29,012 nt of DNA from an uncultured Collinsella sp. (GTDB lineage: Bacteria; Actinomycetota; Coriobacteriia; Coriobacteriales; Coriobacteriaceae), in NCBI GenBank assembly GCA_937950325.1, contig CALFDJ010000024.1, positions 1 to 29,012 of the forward strand. Reading direction: 5' to 3'. This document shows, in pieces, positions 7,437 through 15,084 of this stretch. How positions within the stretch are numbered: the first letter of the stretch is position 1; every line of letters begins with the position of its first letter. A program made the position numbers and the translations under genes. The notes under the pieces are model-generated. The model made no database searches. It worked only from the letters and a program-made list of their open reading frames with translations, and was not told the origin of the DNA.

Positions 7437-7463
7437 AAAAAGGGGCATGGTTGCCCATACCCC
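7437..7463 (-). terminator. intrinsic terminator of the sdpR-sdpI unit
   Basis: Read on the minus strand, GGGGTATGG and CCATGCCCC form a 9-base stem with one G-U pair around GCAA, followed by TTTTT. It lies 67 bases after the sdpI stop and upstream of ettA. Confidence 0.85.
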
Positions 7464-7529
7464 CTAATACTACCTGGGAAAAGTCCCCCGGAACATACTA
7501 TGAACTGCGTACGCTAGTTTTCCGCAACC

Positions 7530-8234
7530 TTAGCGAGCGGCTCGCCGCGATTTGCGCCACAGCAGATACGAGTAGACGTAGGCAGCTCCAACCGAACCAA
7601 ACGCCAGTATCGCAATCACCGCGGCGACGACTTCACTCGAAAGCACGCTGCCCGCCACGCCCATCACAATCAGGCCAACACCCAGCACCATAAAGCAGGC
7701 ACCGCCAAAGCGCTGCGTACGGCGCCAGTTCTCGGGATCGGCAAGCGCCCAGGGTGTCTTGATACCGAGCGTATAGTTCTGCTTCACACGCGGCAAGTAG
7801 TTGCCCACGCCGATGAATAGCAAACCGATAGCACCGGAAATCAGCACGTTGACCGAACCGACCGCTGGCACCACGCCCCAAACCGTAAGCTCACCCAACC
7901 AGCTTATGGCACACATGAACAAGGTGAAGGCGATTACGAAGCCCTGATAGAACTTGCCCGAGGTTCGATATGCCTCACCTTTGGGATCGATGCGCGGCAC
8001 TACGCAGAACATTACGAGAAGCGCCAGAGGCAGCACGCCGAGCGCGGAGGCCATCCAGCTAGGACCCCAACCGTCGACGGCGCCGTTCGCGCCCCAGTGC
8101 GTGGGAATCTGCGCAGGCAAGCTCGGCATCACCATGAGGTGCGCTACGACATTGGCGACGCACAGAGCGACCAGCACAATCCACACGCGCGACGATACCC
8201 CCGTGGGGTGAATGCCCTTGTTTTCGTTATTCAT
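7530..8234 (-). CDS. sdpI: SdpI-family membrane protein (immunity / signal receptor family)
   Basis: The ATG at 8234 (MNNENKGIHPTG) overlaps the regulator's stop by 8 bases and has AAAAGGATG context; an upstream in-frame start at 8276 lies inside the regulator. The 234-residue product has about six hydrophobic segments. The SdpI signature is clear: PxxxPxHWGANGAVDGWGPSW near residues 40-60 (DUF1648 part) and NYTLGIKTPWALADPENWRRTQR near 145-167. In Bacillus subtilis, SdpI protects against the SdpC toxin and also binds SdpR at the membrane to relieve repression. No sdpA, sdpB or sdpC is nearby, so this is an orphan pair; it may sense or resist a foreign peptide or envelope stress. The family call is firm, the function in this organism is not. 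Confidence 0.88.
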   Translation of the reverse strand: MNNENKGIHPTGVSSRVWIVLVALCVANVVAHLMVMPSLPAQIPTHWGANGAVDGWGPSWMASALGVLPLALLVMFCVVPRIDPKGEAYRTSGKFYQGFVIAFTLFMCAISWLGELTVWGVVPAVGSVNVLISGAIGLLFIGVGNYLPRVKQNYTLGIKTPWALADPENWRRTQRFGGACFMVLGVGLIVMGVAGSVLSSEVVAAVIAILAFGSVGAAYVYSYLLWRKSRRAAR

Positions 8235-8505
8235 CCTTTTCACCTTCCGTGTTTGTAAAGCCCATAAACCAGCCAATCAAATCCTGCATGACGGTGGTGT
8301 TTAAGCTGTATACGATGTTTTGGCCATGGCGCTCGTCGGTCACCAACCCGGCGTTTTTGAGCGTCGCCAAGTGATGACTCAGCGACGGCTTACTGATATC
8401 GAAATGCTCGGCAAGCTCCCCCGCCGTGCAATTGCCCTCGCGCAGCAACTCCAAAATGCGCCGTCGCGTTGGATCGGCAAGCGCCTTAAAACCCTCTCCC
8501 GGCAT
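8227..8505 (-). CDS. sdpR: ArsR-family transcription regulator, SdpR-like
   Basis: The ATG at 8505 follows AGAGGAGG by 5 bases (MPGEGFKALADPTRR); further starts upstream lack this. The 92-residue winged-helix protein has the ArsR fold: FKALADPTRRRILELL (6-21), then the recognition helix region HFDISKPSLSHHLATLK (34-50) and the wing RHGQNIVYSLN. It closely resembles B. subtilis SdpR, including a C-terminal WFMGF, and carries no metal-binding Cys motif (the only Cys is in NCTAGE). It is expected to repress its own operon with sdpI, with which it overlaps. A candidate operator overlaps the -35 box at 8554-8577. Confidence 0.9.
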   Translation of the reverse strand: MPGEGFKALADPTRRRILELLREGNCTAGELAEHFDISKPSLSHHLATLKNAGLVTDERHGQNIVYSLNTTVMQDLIGWFMGFTNTEGEKDE

Positions 8506-8539
8506 AAGACCTCCTCTCATCATCTCTCATGACGCGCAC

Positions 8540-8577
8540 ACTATACTCGATATTTAGATGTTTGTCTAACTATCTAA
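8540..8577 (-). promoter_or_regulatory. sdpR-sdpI promoter with overlapping operator-like inverted repeat
   Basis: On the minus strand a -35-like TTAGAC (8564-8569) and a -10 TATAGT (8540-8545) are 18 bases apart, about 35 bases upstream of the regulator start. The inverted repeat TTAGAT (8554-8559) and ATCTAA (8572-8577), with further partial symmetry between, covers the -35 box, as expected for an autorepressor such as SdpR. Confidence 0.55.
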
Positions 8578-8587
8578 TCTTGTACTC

Positions 8588-8623
8588 AAAAAAATAGCCG
8601 CCTCCGCGTAATGCGAAGACGGC
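8588..8623 (-). terminator. minus-strand intrinsic terminator with no gene in front of it
   Basis: In minus-strand RNA, GCCGTCTTCGC and GCGGAGGCGGC form an unbroken 11-base stem with two G-U pairs around ATTAC, followed by TATTTTTTT. In plus-strand RNA the same two positions are C-A mismatches and no T-run follows, so it must work on the minus strand. No minus-strand gene ends nearby; the next plus-strand gene starts at 8805. Confidence 0.75.
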
Positions 8624-8754
8624 CACTTCTCACGCTACAAACGTGTTTTGGAGTTGGCCAACCCGCTGCAACGGGTGCCATCTGCTTCAATCTTATGCGA
8701 ACCCCGATCCCATTTCAACAAGCCCAAGGGCTCAAATGGAATCGCGATAACACC

Positions 8755-8760
8755 TATAAT
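8755..8760 (+). promoter_or_regulatory. -10 box of the tcdA-tatD unit
   Basis: A perfect TATAAT lies 44 bases before the tcdA start codon. The -35 region (TCAAAT at 8732-8737, 17 bases upstream) is poor, so promoter strength is uncertain. Confidence 0.45.
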
Positions 8761-8804
8761 GGCGATAGCTAAAACACGATTCGCTTCCCCATCGGAGGAT
8801 GTCT

Positions 8805-9599
8805 ATGACCGAAACCGCTGCCGCTCTCGTCGAGACACGCGACACCAAGCTCGAGATCATCATGGGCCGCGAGGCACTCGATAAGCTCGCCGATGCTACG
8901 GTGTTGGTGCTCGGCTGCGGAGGCGTGGGCTCCAACTGCTGCGAGGCACTCGCCCGCGGCGGCATTGATCATTTCGTCATTCTGGACAAGGACATCGTCG
9001 CGCCCAGCAATATCAATCGCCAGGCTATCGCCTTTCACAGCACCATCGGCAAGCGCAAGGTCGATGTTATGGAAGCCATGATCCACGACATCAACCCTAC
9101 CGCTACCGTCATCAAGCGCACCGAATACCTGCTGAGCGACAACATCGATGATTTCTTCGCGAGCGTTTTGGAGCAGACGGAAGGCAAGATCGACTACGTC
9201 GTCGACGCCATCGACACCATCTCGGCCAAGCTCACCATTGCCAAATATGCTCAGGACCACGACATTCGTTTGGTTAGCTCCATGGGCGGGGCCAACAAGC
9301 TCCATCCCGAGTGCCTCCGCTTTGCCGACATTTTCGATACGGTACGCGACCCCATGAGCCGCATCATGCGCAAAGAGTGTAAGAAGCGCGGCATCAAGAG
9401 CCTGCACGTGCTGTTTAGCTGCGAGGAGTCGGTTAAGACCCAGCCCCGCGACCCTTCCAACATCCACGAGCGCACCGAGCTCGGAACAGCCAGCTTTATG
9501 CCCCCTATCATGGGCCAAATGATTGCCGGCGAGGTCATTCGCCAGATCAGCGGGCGCGGCACCGAGCGCGTGCGCGCTGATGGCCAGCGCCTGGACTAG
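8805..9599 (+). CDS. tcdA: tRNA threonylcarbamoyladenosine dehydratase TcdA (E1-like)
   Basis: The start is placed at the ATG at 8805, 6 bases after GGAGG; an ATG at 8799 touches that site and is too close. The 264-residue protein has the E1/ThiF/MoeB Rossmann fold: VLVLGCGGVGSNCCEALAR (34-52), ILDKDIVAPSNINRQ (~60-75) with the conserved Asn-Arg-Gln, and VVDAIDTISAKL (~123-134). These are TcdA (CsdL) features: ATP-dependent cyclisation of t6A37 to ct6A in ANN-reading tRNAs. No CxxC zinc motif of MoeB is seen, and there is no partner ubiquitin-like protein, which favours TcdA. It acts in the cytosol. The TatD gene begins 14 bases later and is probably cotranscribed. Confidence 0.9.
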   Translation: MTETAAALVETRDTKLEIIMGREALDKLADATVLVLGCGGVGSNCCEALARGGIDHFVILDKDIVAPSNINRQAIAFHSTIGKRKVDVMEAMIHDINPTATVIKRTEYLLSDNIDDFFASVLEQTEGKIDYVVDAIDTISAKLTIAKYAQDHDIRLVSSMGGANKLHPECLRFADIFDTVRDPMSRIMRKECKKRGIKSLHVLFSCEESVKTQPRDPSNIHERTELGTASFMPPIMGQMIAGEVIRQISGRGTERVRADGQRLD

Positions 9600-9613
9600 C
9601 GGAGTGCGCCGAG

Positions 9614-10396
9614 ATGGAGCCCCGGTTATTTGATGCACACTGCCATCTTGATTTGATGACTTACCCGAATGCTGTTGCCGACGAAACTGCGGCTAAAGGG
9701 CTGGGGGTCTTTGATTGCGGGGTCGACCCACGCGACTTCACGGCAGCAAAAAAGCAGGCCAGCCGCTACCCAAACATTATCGCCGGCGTCGGCCTCCACC
9801 CCTGGTGGCTCGCCGACGGCCGCTGCGGTCCTGCCGAAGTCAATCTGCTTTGCGAAATTGCTGCCCAAGAGTGCTACATCGGCGAGGTGGGACTCGACTT
9901 TTCCGCGCGCTTTGCCGGAAGCGAACCGCTTCAAATACAGGCACTTGACCGGCTCTGTGATGCGCTCGTGCAGCGTCCTCTTGCCGAGCGCGTGATATCA
10001 ATTCACGCCGTTCGTTCGGCAGGAGCCGTACTGGACGTCCTCGAATCGCATGGACTACTCATCCCAAACCCCGATTCCCCCGCTATCATTTTCCACTGGT
10101 TTAGCGGCACTTCGGACGAACTCGCCCGCGCGCGTAATGCGGGCTGTTATTTTTCCGTCAACGAACGCATGCTCGCGACCAAGCGCGGTCGCGAATACGC
10201 ACGACAGATTCCACTCGATCGTTTACTGCTCGAGACCGATGCACCAGCCGAACCAAACACAGAAACAAGCGCACAGTCGCTCATCAGATCGCTCACAAGG
10301 ACCTCGATGCGCATTGCCTCACTCAAAAACTGCAATGTACAGCACATTGAGTCGGCAGTTTTAGCAAATGCGCGCTCTGTTTTTGACCTTCGCTAA
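9614..10396 (+). CDS. TatD family hydrolase (metal-dependent deoxyribonuclease)
   Basis: The 260-residue protein has the TatD barrel motifs in order: DAHCHLD (7-13, first metal ligands), GVGLHPWW (~57-64), GEVGLDFS (~91-98), a histidine strand VISIHAVRSAG (~125-135), FHWFSG (~160-165) and LLLETDAP (~204-211) with the catalytic Asp. Family members are Mg-dependent 3'-5' DNases or related phosphodiesterases in DNA repair or quality control. It is slightly shorter and more divergent than housekeeping TatD, so a second genomic tatD is likely elsewhere. It follows tcdA by 14 bases and is convergent with the FGGY kinase. The 79 bases after it show no clear terminator. Confidence 0.87.
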   Translation: MEPRLFDAHCHLDLMTYPNAVADETAAKGLGVFDCGVDPRDFTAAKKQASRYPNIIAGVGLHPWWLADGRCGPAEVNLLCEIAAQECYIGEVGLDFSARFAGSEPLQIQALDRLCDALVQRPLAERVISIHAVRSAGAVLDVLESHGLLIPNPDSPAIIFHWFSGTSDELARARNAGCYFSVNERMLATKRGREYARQIPLDRLLLETDAPAEPNTETSAQSLIRSLTRTSMRIASLKNCNVQHIESAVLANARSVFDLR

Positions 10397-10475
10397 CCCC
10401 TGTGGGCAAAAATGCCAAGGGACATGCGAATCGCACAACGCAGCCCCTATTGGTAGGCAGTACAATTCGGCAGCA

Positions 10476-11993
10476 TTACACCAATTCGTGCATGAGATCA
10501 CGGTTGCGTGCATACAATTCGTCAAAGATATGACGGCGCGACGCATATAACTCGTGGGCAGCCATATCGGGCTCGATTGTTTGCGCAACGCCAAGGACTT
10601 GGGCGAGTTCATCCCATGATGCGTAGGCGCCACCTGCGAGAGCTGCCATGATGGCATCACCGAAGCATGCACCCACCGTAACCTTGGCAACCGAGACCTC
10701 GCGCCCGCATACGTCGGCGATAGTCTGCATCCAAACTGGATTCTTGGTTCCGCCTCCGACAAGCATAATGCGCCCAATTGGCAGTCCATGCTCTCGCTCG
10801 ATAATGTCGACATGGGATGCAACGGTATACGCGACGCCTTCCAAGGCGGCGCGAACCATATGGGCTCGCGTATGCCTTCCGGTCAGGCCAAAGAAGACGC
10901 CACGCGCCTCGGGATCGTTGAGCGGAGTACGCTCCCCCGCAAAGTACGGCAGGCACAGGAGCCCATCGGCACCCGACGCCACATCGGCGGCATCATGCGC
11001 CATAACCGAATATGCATCGGGGCCACCGTGGCCCTCGGCCTCTACGGCGTCGCGATACAGCTCTTGGCGCAGCCACGATGTGAGTGCACCCGCCGTATTG
11101 GTCCCCGCGCAGATTCCGTAAGTTCCGGGAATGATAGACGTCCCCGGCCACAGGCGGGCATCATCGACCATATGATCAGCTAGGTAGATGAAATACGCCG
11201 TGCTCCCCAACTGAACCATCATATCGCCGGGACGGAATACACCCGTCGAAATGGCCTCGGCACCAGAGTCACCCGTTCCCACTAAGACAGGTGTCCCCGC
11301 CGCGAGCCCCGTCGCCTCAGCCGCACGCTGCGTAATCACCCCGACAATATCGGTAGCCGACATTACCTCCGCCATCTGGTCAGGCCGGCAGAAACGAGCA
11401 CATTCCCGAGCATCAACCTTCCAAGTGTAGCGGTCATATAGGGGAAGAAAATCCTCCGCCAAATAACGGTCCACCGTAAAACGCCCCGTCAACTTTGCGC
11501 ACAGAAACGATGACGCCGTCAGGAACTTCGCGGCACGTTCGTGCACCTCGGGCATATTCTCCTTAAACCACAAGATCTTGGGAGCAATATCTGACGAACA
11601 GGGATCGTGCCCGAAAAGCTCGCGTGCGCGATCTGACCCATATTCGAAAAGAAGCTCGTCAATCTGCGGCTTCGACCGCGCATCGACTCCATACAAAATC
11701 GCGGGCGCCAGCGCGTTGCACTCGGTATCGACCGGCACGCAGTCGCAACCCAATGCGGAAAGCCCCACGCATCCGATCTGCGCCGCGTTAACCCCCGATT
11801 GCGCCACCAGCTCGCGCGACAAGCGGCAAAAATCGCCCCACCAAACTGCCTCCACATCATGCTGGTACCATCCATCACACGGGTTGTCCGTCTCGTGTCC
11901 ACAAGAGGCTTGGCAAACGATATCGCATCGATCATCGATTAAAACACCTTTAGAGGCGCTTGTCCCGATATCAATACCCAGATAGAACGCCAT
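10476..11993 (-). CDS. FGGY-family carbohydrate kinase, xylulokinase-like
   Basis: The 505-residue cytosolic kinase has the two-domain actin-like fold of the FGGY family. It shows the N-terminal phosphate-binding loop YLGIDIGTSASKG (4-16), the catalytic base region LVGTGDSGAEA (237-247, Asp242), FAGERTPLNDPEARG near 350, and the ATP-binding MLVGGGTKNPVW near 418-429. The length equals xylulokinase (about 500). The sugar cannot be told from sequence, since gluconate, xylulose, ribulose and erythritol kinases all look alike here. It is last in the long minus-strand catabolic train, 6 bases after the BtpA-family gene, with GGGGAG in the preceding stop region as ribosome binding site. It likely phosphorylates an intermediate of that pathway. 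Confidence 0.87.
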   Translation of the reverse strand: MAFYLGIDIGTSASKGVLIDDRCDIVCQASCGHETDNPCDGWYQHDVEAVWWGDFCRLSRELVAQSGVNAAQIGCVGLSALGCDCVPVDTECNALAPAILYGVDARSKPQIDELLFEYGSDRARELFGHDPCSSDIAPKILWFKENMPEVHERAAKFLTASSFLCAKLTGRFTVDRYLAEDFLPLYDRYTWKVDARECARFCRPDQMAEVMSATDIVGVITQRAAEATGLAAGTPVLVGTGDSGAEAISTGVFRPGDMMVQLGSTAYFIYLADHMVDDARLWPGTSIIPGTYGICAGTNTAGALTSWLRQELYRDAVEAEGHGGPDAYSVMAHDAADVASGADGLLCLPYFAGERTPLNDPEARGVFFGLTGRHTRAHMVRAALEGVAYTVASHVDIIEREHGLPIGRIMLVGGGTKNPVWMQTIADVCGREVSVAKVTVGACFGDAIMAALAGGAYASWDELAQVLGVAQTIEPDMAAHELYASRRHIFDELYARNRDLMHELV

Positions 11994-11999
11994 AGGTGC

Positions 12000-12810
12000 T
12001 TACTCCCCTCGCGCCGCACGAGCGGCAGCCATAAAACGAACTACCCGCTCAACATCAACCGGGGCGTCCAGCTTTCCGTCGCGCTTTAAGCACGTGCCGA
12101 CAAACGCGCCATCGTAGTGAGTAAATACGTCAGCCACGGTATTTTCGCGACAACCGGTGCCGCATACCACAGGCACTTCGCCAACACGCTCGCGAACCCC
12201 ATCGGCAAGCTCGCCCGAAGCGCCACGACCGGCAGCCGAACCGCCGATGACCATCGCATCCGGTAGGCAATTAAAGAGAAGTGAATCGGCAATGTCCGCA
12301 GTCGTGCGGTCGTTGAGATAAACCTCCCCCCTCGCTCGTGATGAAGTGAAAAAGCTTGAGGTCGTCCAAGCGCAGCGCCGCCTTGCGACGCATGGTGTGC
12401 GCGAAATCTCGGTTAATCAGCCCGAGATCACCGGCCCAGGCACCGCAAAAATTGCAGCGCGTGAACTGTGCATCGACGGCAGCGCACAGCTCGATTGTGG
12501 CATCACCATCGTAAATAGCCTCAGCTCCCCAAGGAGTCGACAGATCATGGGATAGAGTCCCGATTACATAGCCCATCGATGCAAGGGTTGAGGGAGAAAC
12601 GTGCTGCTCGTAGGGCATCGAGAGCTCATTGGTAATCAAAATGCCATCGACACCGCCCTGCTGCAACGCCTCGAGATCGCGCTTGGCGGCTTCCACGACC
12701 TGCGACACGCTTCCGCCCGGGTAATACAGTGGATCGCCCGGCAGAGGACGCAAGTGCAGCATTCCGATGACCGGCTTTTCGGTCTTGAACATCGAGGTTA
12801 GAAACGACAT
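12000..12810 (-). pseudogene. BtpA/SgcQ family protein, frameshifted in a run of six G
   Basis: The ATG at 12810 follows AAGGAG by 6 bases. The frame reads VIGMLHLRPLPGDP, GGVDGILITNE and LKLFHFITSEG, as in the BtpA/SgcQ TIM-barrel family, then derails at the minus-strand GGGGGG tract (about 12324-12333). Dropping one G restores EVYLNDRTTADIADS, then AMVIGGSAAGRGASG, VVCGTGCRENTVAD and AFVGTCLKRDGK to the stop at 12000. Together it is about 269 residues, the family's usual size. SgcQ lies in an E. coli carbohydrate operon and BtpA affects photosystem I; the reaction is not known to me. The tract could be a sequencing slip, a mutation or a phase-variable switch. Confidence 0.85.
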
Positions 12811-12843
12811 AACGTGCTCCTTCATAGGGTTATCGCGGGGACG

Positions 12844-13278
12844 TTACTCCCCCAGCACTTCGACGTACACTTTTCGCTTCTGCGGACCGTCAAACTCCGC
12901 AAGATAGATGTTCTGGGCACCTCCACACACGATGTGGCCATCTTGGACGGGAAAGAAGCAACTGTTTCCACAAATCATGCTCTTGATATGCCCACAGGAG
13001 TTGTTGCCGGTGGCTCCATAGCTCGGCAGGAAGTGTGCATGCGCATAGGGGGCATCGAGCGGGGCGATGCGATCAAGCGTCTCCATAAGATCCGTCTCCA
13101 CGCAGGGCAGTCCCTCGTTTACCACGATTCCACAGGTCGTATGCGACAAAATAATTGCTGCCAAGCCATTCGTCACCGAACTGCGTTCGATGGCAGCGTG
13201 CACGTCCTCGGTAATATCGATGAACTGGTCCGGAGCAGTCGATAGATAGCTCAATGTCTCGAGCGTCACCATGTTCAC
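12844..13278 (-). CDS. YjbQ family protein (UPF0047)
   Basis: The 144-residue protein matches the YjbQ/UPF0047 fold: FIDITEDVHAAIERSSVTNG (19-38), the metal-site strand IILSHTTCGIVVNEG (43-57), HAHFLPSYGATGNNSCGHIK with its histidines near 80-98, and the end GGAQNIYLAEFDGPQKRKVY. Family members are small trimers annotated as secondary thiamine-phosphate synthase on the basis of complementation; their true role is unsettled. The GTG at 13278 overlaps the upstream stop (GTGA), with AAGGGG just before it; an ATG at 13272 is an alternative. Its place within a catabolic operon, instead of a thiamine one, suggests a pathway-specific job. Confidence 0.85.
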   Translation of the reverse strand: MNMVTLETLSYLSTAPDQFIDITEDVHAAIERSSVTNGLAAIILSHTTCGIVVNEGLPCVETDLMETLDRIAPLDAPYAHAHFLPSYGATGNNSCGHIKSMICGNSCFFPVQDGHIVCGGAQNIYLAEFDGPQKRKVYVEVLGE

Positions 13279-14135
13279 TCATCCCCTTCAAGAAAACGCA
13301 GGGCATTACCCCAGTAAAGCCTTTCTCGCGCATCATCGCGCATGGACACGGTATCGAGCGCCCGCTTGAGTTTGAATGCACGGAAACGCGGCGTATTACT
13401 GGCGAACATCACTTGATGCGATAGCGCGCGCTCATACCACAGCGGCCCCATATCGACCGTGAAAAGACGCTGCATCATCTCCTCGGGCGAATCGATGTAA
13501 GTGATAGAGGTGTCCGTGTAGCAGTTGGGATACTTGAGCAGCATCGCCACGGTCTCGCGCACCCAGGGCCAGCCAAAGTGGGTCAAACTAAAGCGCACAT
13601 TTGGATGCGTTGCGATTGTGTGCTCAAATGCAAGCGGGTTACTGCGCGAGAGCTCTGCGCCAGGCTCCCAAGACATACCGGCATGGAAAACCACCGGCTT
13701 GTTATAGCGCTCGCACAGCTCGTAAAGCGGCTCGGCCACAGCATCATCGGGGGCAAAACCCTGCTTTGCCGGATGCAGGCAAAGCCCCTTTGCCCCCAAC
13801 TCGGTAAAGGCGCGCTCCAGTTCGTCTGCGGCACCGCTCACCTGCGGGTCTACGCTCGCAAATCCCCACAGGCGATCGGGATGCGCGGCAACCAGCATGG
13901 CAATCTGGTCATTGGTGCCAAAGTGCCCTCCGCATGCCGTGGTTACATCGAGCGGCATGAGCACGCTCTTCTGCACGTCACAGACGTCCATCTCGACTTG
14001 AAGCTCATCCCAATCCATGGGGCCCATATGCCCCATACCAAATTCTCGTGACCAAAAACCGAATCCATCAGGCTCATCACGCGGCGTACAGACCTCGCCG
14101 TAGAGCATAGGATGGACCAACATGTCGATAACCAT
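13275..14135 (-). CDS. Amidohydrolase 2 family protein with altered metal motifs
   Basis: The start is the ATG at 14135, 6 bases after GGAAAGGAG; the longer frame (to 14156) has no site. The 286-residue TIM-barrel protein belongs to the Amidohydro_2 group (decarboxylases, lactonases): LDVTTACGGHFGTNDQ, RLWGFASVDPQ (88-98), GAKGLCLHPAKQGF (114-127), VVFHAGMSW (148-156, His151) and SLTHFGWPWVRE (183-194, His186). The usual N-terminal DxHxH is DMLVH, so only His8 remains, and the usual catalytic Asp near the end (GSDxP) is Asn247 (FASNTP). It may therefore bind metal differently or use other residues. It lies between the PfkB kinase and the YjbQ gene and overlaps the latter's start. Confidence 0.85.
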   Translation of the reverse strand: MVIDMLVHPMLYGEVCTPRDEPDGFGFWSREFGMGHMGPMDWDELQVEMDVCDVQKSVLMPLDVTTACGGHFGTNDQIAMLVAAHPDRLWGFASVDPQVSGAADELERAFTELGAKGLCLHPAKQGFAPDDAVAEPLYELCERYNKPVVFHAGMSWEPGAELSRSNPLAFEHTIATHPNVRFSLTHFGWPWVRETVAMLLKYPNCYTDTSITYIDSPEEMMQRLFTVDMGPLWYERALSHQVMFASNTPRFRAFKLKRALDTVSMRDDARERLYWGNALRFLEGDE

Positions 14136-14162
14136 TTCATACTCCTTTCCAGGCATTTGACC

Positions 14163-14963
14163 CTAGTACGGCTCAAACGAACCAATCACTCGGGACGACA
14201 GCTCAGCGCCCGCCTTCATACACGCCGGAATATCAAGGCCATCGATCACGCCCTTGGTAAACCCGGCAATATACGAGTCGCCGGCACCCACGGTATTAAC
14301 GACCTTCTCCGCCGGTACGATCCCGCACTCATAGAAGCGCTCACCGTCATAGGCAATGCTCCCCTTCTCGCCAAGCGTGGCAACCGCAACGCGCGGTCCC
14401 AATTCCTGCACGTGGCGTACCCAGTCCCGCAGCTCCGGAGTGTCCTCTTCAAACGACATGAACGCATAGTCTACGTAAGGAAAATGAGCCTCGCATGCAT
14501 ATTCGGGATCCTGGCTGAACACCGAGAAGTCCATAACCACCGTCTTGCCCGCATCATGCCATTCGGGCAGGAGGTCCAAACAATTGCCAAACAGGTCGGT
14601 ATGAATGATGTCATGCTCTAGGATAAACGCCCGGTCGTCTTCATTCGGTCGATATGTCTCCATTACGCCATCGATTGCCTCGAGATGCACGCGATCGACG
14701 CCGTCTTTCAATGCCATGAGCATCACCGAGGTGTCGCCATCTTCCACCCGCAGATGTGAGATATCGAACCCCTCAGCGACCAGCGCCTCTCTCATCTTGT
14801 CTCCGTACTCGTCCTTGCCGACAACCGACACGGCGGATACCGAAACGCCCATTCGTGCAAGATGGATACCCCAGTCAATGCCATTACCAGTCGGATAGAA
14901 CACGCCGATGTTTTGATAGACGTCCGCGCAGCAAAAACCAGCCGCACACGCTTTAATACCCAT
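14163..14963 (-). CDS. PfkB family sugar kinase, fructoselysine 6-kinase-like (second copy)
   Basis: The ATG at 14963 (MGIKACAAGF) is 6 bases after GGAG; a TTG at 14975 overlaps that site. The 266-residue ribokinase-fold enzyme resembles FrlD: YPTGNGIDWGIHLARMGV (23-40, substrate lid side), HDIIHTDLFGN (117-127), VVMDFS (142-147), VATLGEKGSIAYDGERFYE (194-212) and the catalytic TVGAGDSYIAGF (224-235, base Asp229). It is a clear paralogue of the kinase at 15085-15948, though in the usual GGNAVN motif it has TGNGID, suggesting a different sugar. It comes directly after the internal hairpin at 14981-15014 and heads the second half of the gene train. Confidence 0.88.
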   Translation of the reverse strand: MGIKACAAGFCCADVYQNIGVFYPTGNGIDWGIHLARMGVSVSAVSVVGKDEYGDKMREALVAEGFDISHLRVEDGDTSVMLMALKDGVDRVHLEAIDGVMETYRPNEDDRAFILEHDIIHTDLFGNCLDLLPEWHDAGKTVVMDFSVFSQDPEYACEAHFPYVDYAFMSFEEDTPELRDWVRHVQELGPRVAVATLGEKGSIAYDGERFYECGIVPAEKVVNTVGAGDSYIAGFTKGVIDGLDIPACMKAGAELSSRVIGSFEPY

Positions 14964-14980
14964 GGTCTTCTCCAATGTTC

Positions 14981-15014
14981 AAAAGGGGACCCGCCACATG
15001 GCGAGCCCCCTTTT
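14981..15014 (-). terminator. strong terminator-like hairpin inside the operon
   Basis: In minus-strand RNA a 15-base stem (arms 15000-15014 and 14981-14995, all paired with two G-U) with the loop ATGT ends in CCCCTTTTG, which looks like an intrinsic terminator. It lies 70 bases after the frlD-like gene and only 17 bases before the next start codon, so no promoter fits after it. It should reduce, delay or control expression of the downstream genes, or protect the upstream RNA's 3' end. Confidence 0.8.
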
Positions 15015-15084
15015 CGCGTTTCGCTTATTGTTTTGCATCGGCTGTCCAAGGCCTCATAGCCAGACCGCCGTACGCTTTCTTAAG

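Larger units (their letters stand above)
8588..8760 (-). ncRNA. candidate small RNA ending at the orphan terminator
   Basis: Besides the terminator, minus-strand RNA here would fold a long hairpin from the complementary arms 8706-8715 and 8734-8743 (10 bases, one G-U), capped by AGCC-CUUG-GGCU, and a small CCCG..CGGG hairpin near 8665-8680. The 5' end is unknown and no convincing minus-strand promoter was found, so this rests mainly on the orphan terminator. Confidence 0.22.

Noticed and set aside
8640..8800. 6S RNA, SRP RNA or tRNA in the gap before tcdA
   Set aside because: No SRP apical-loop motif, no cloverleaf with a T-loop GTTCGA, and no long closed rod with a central bubble could be built.
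8769..9638. 289-residue minus-strand frame opposite tcdA that could have used the orphan terminator
   Set aside because: Its sequence is an antisense shadow of tcdA without family motifs; it ends at 8769, far from the terminator, and has no start signal.
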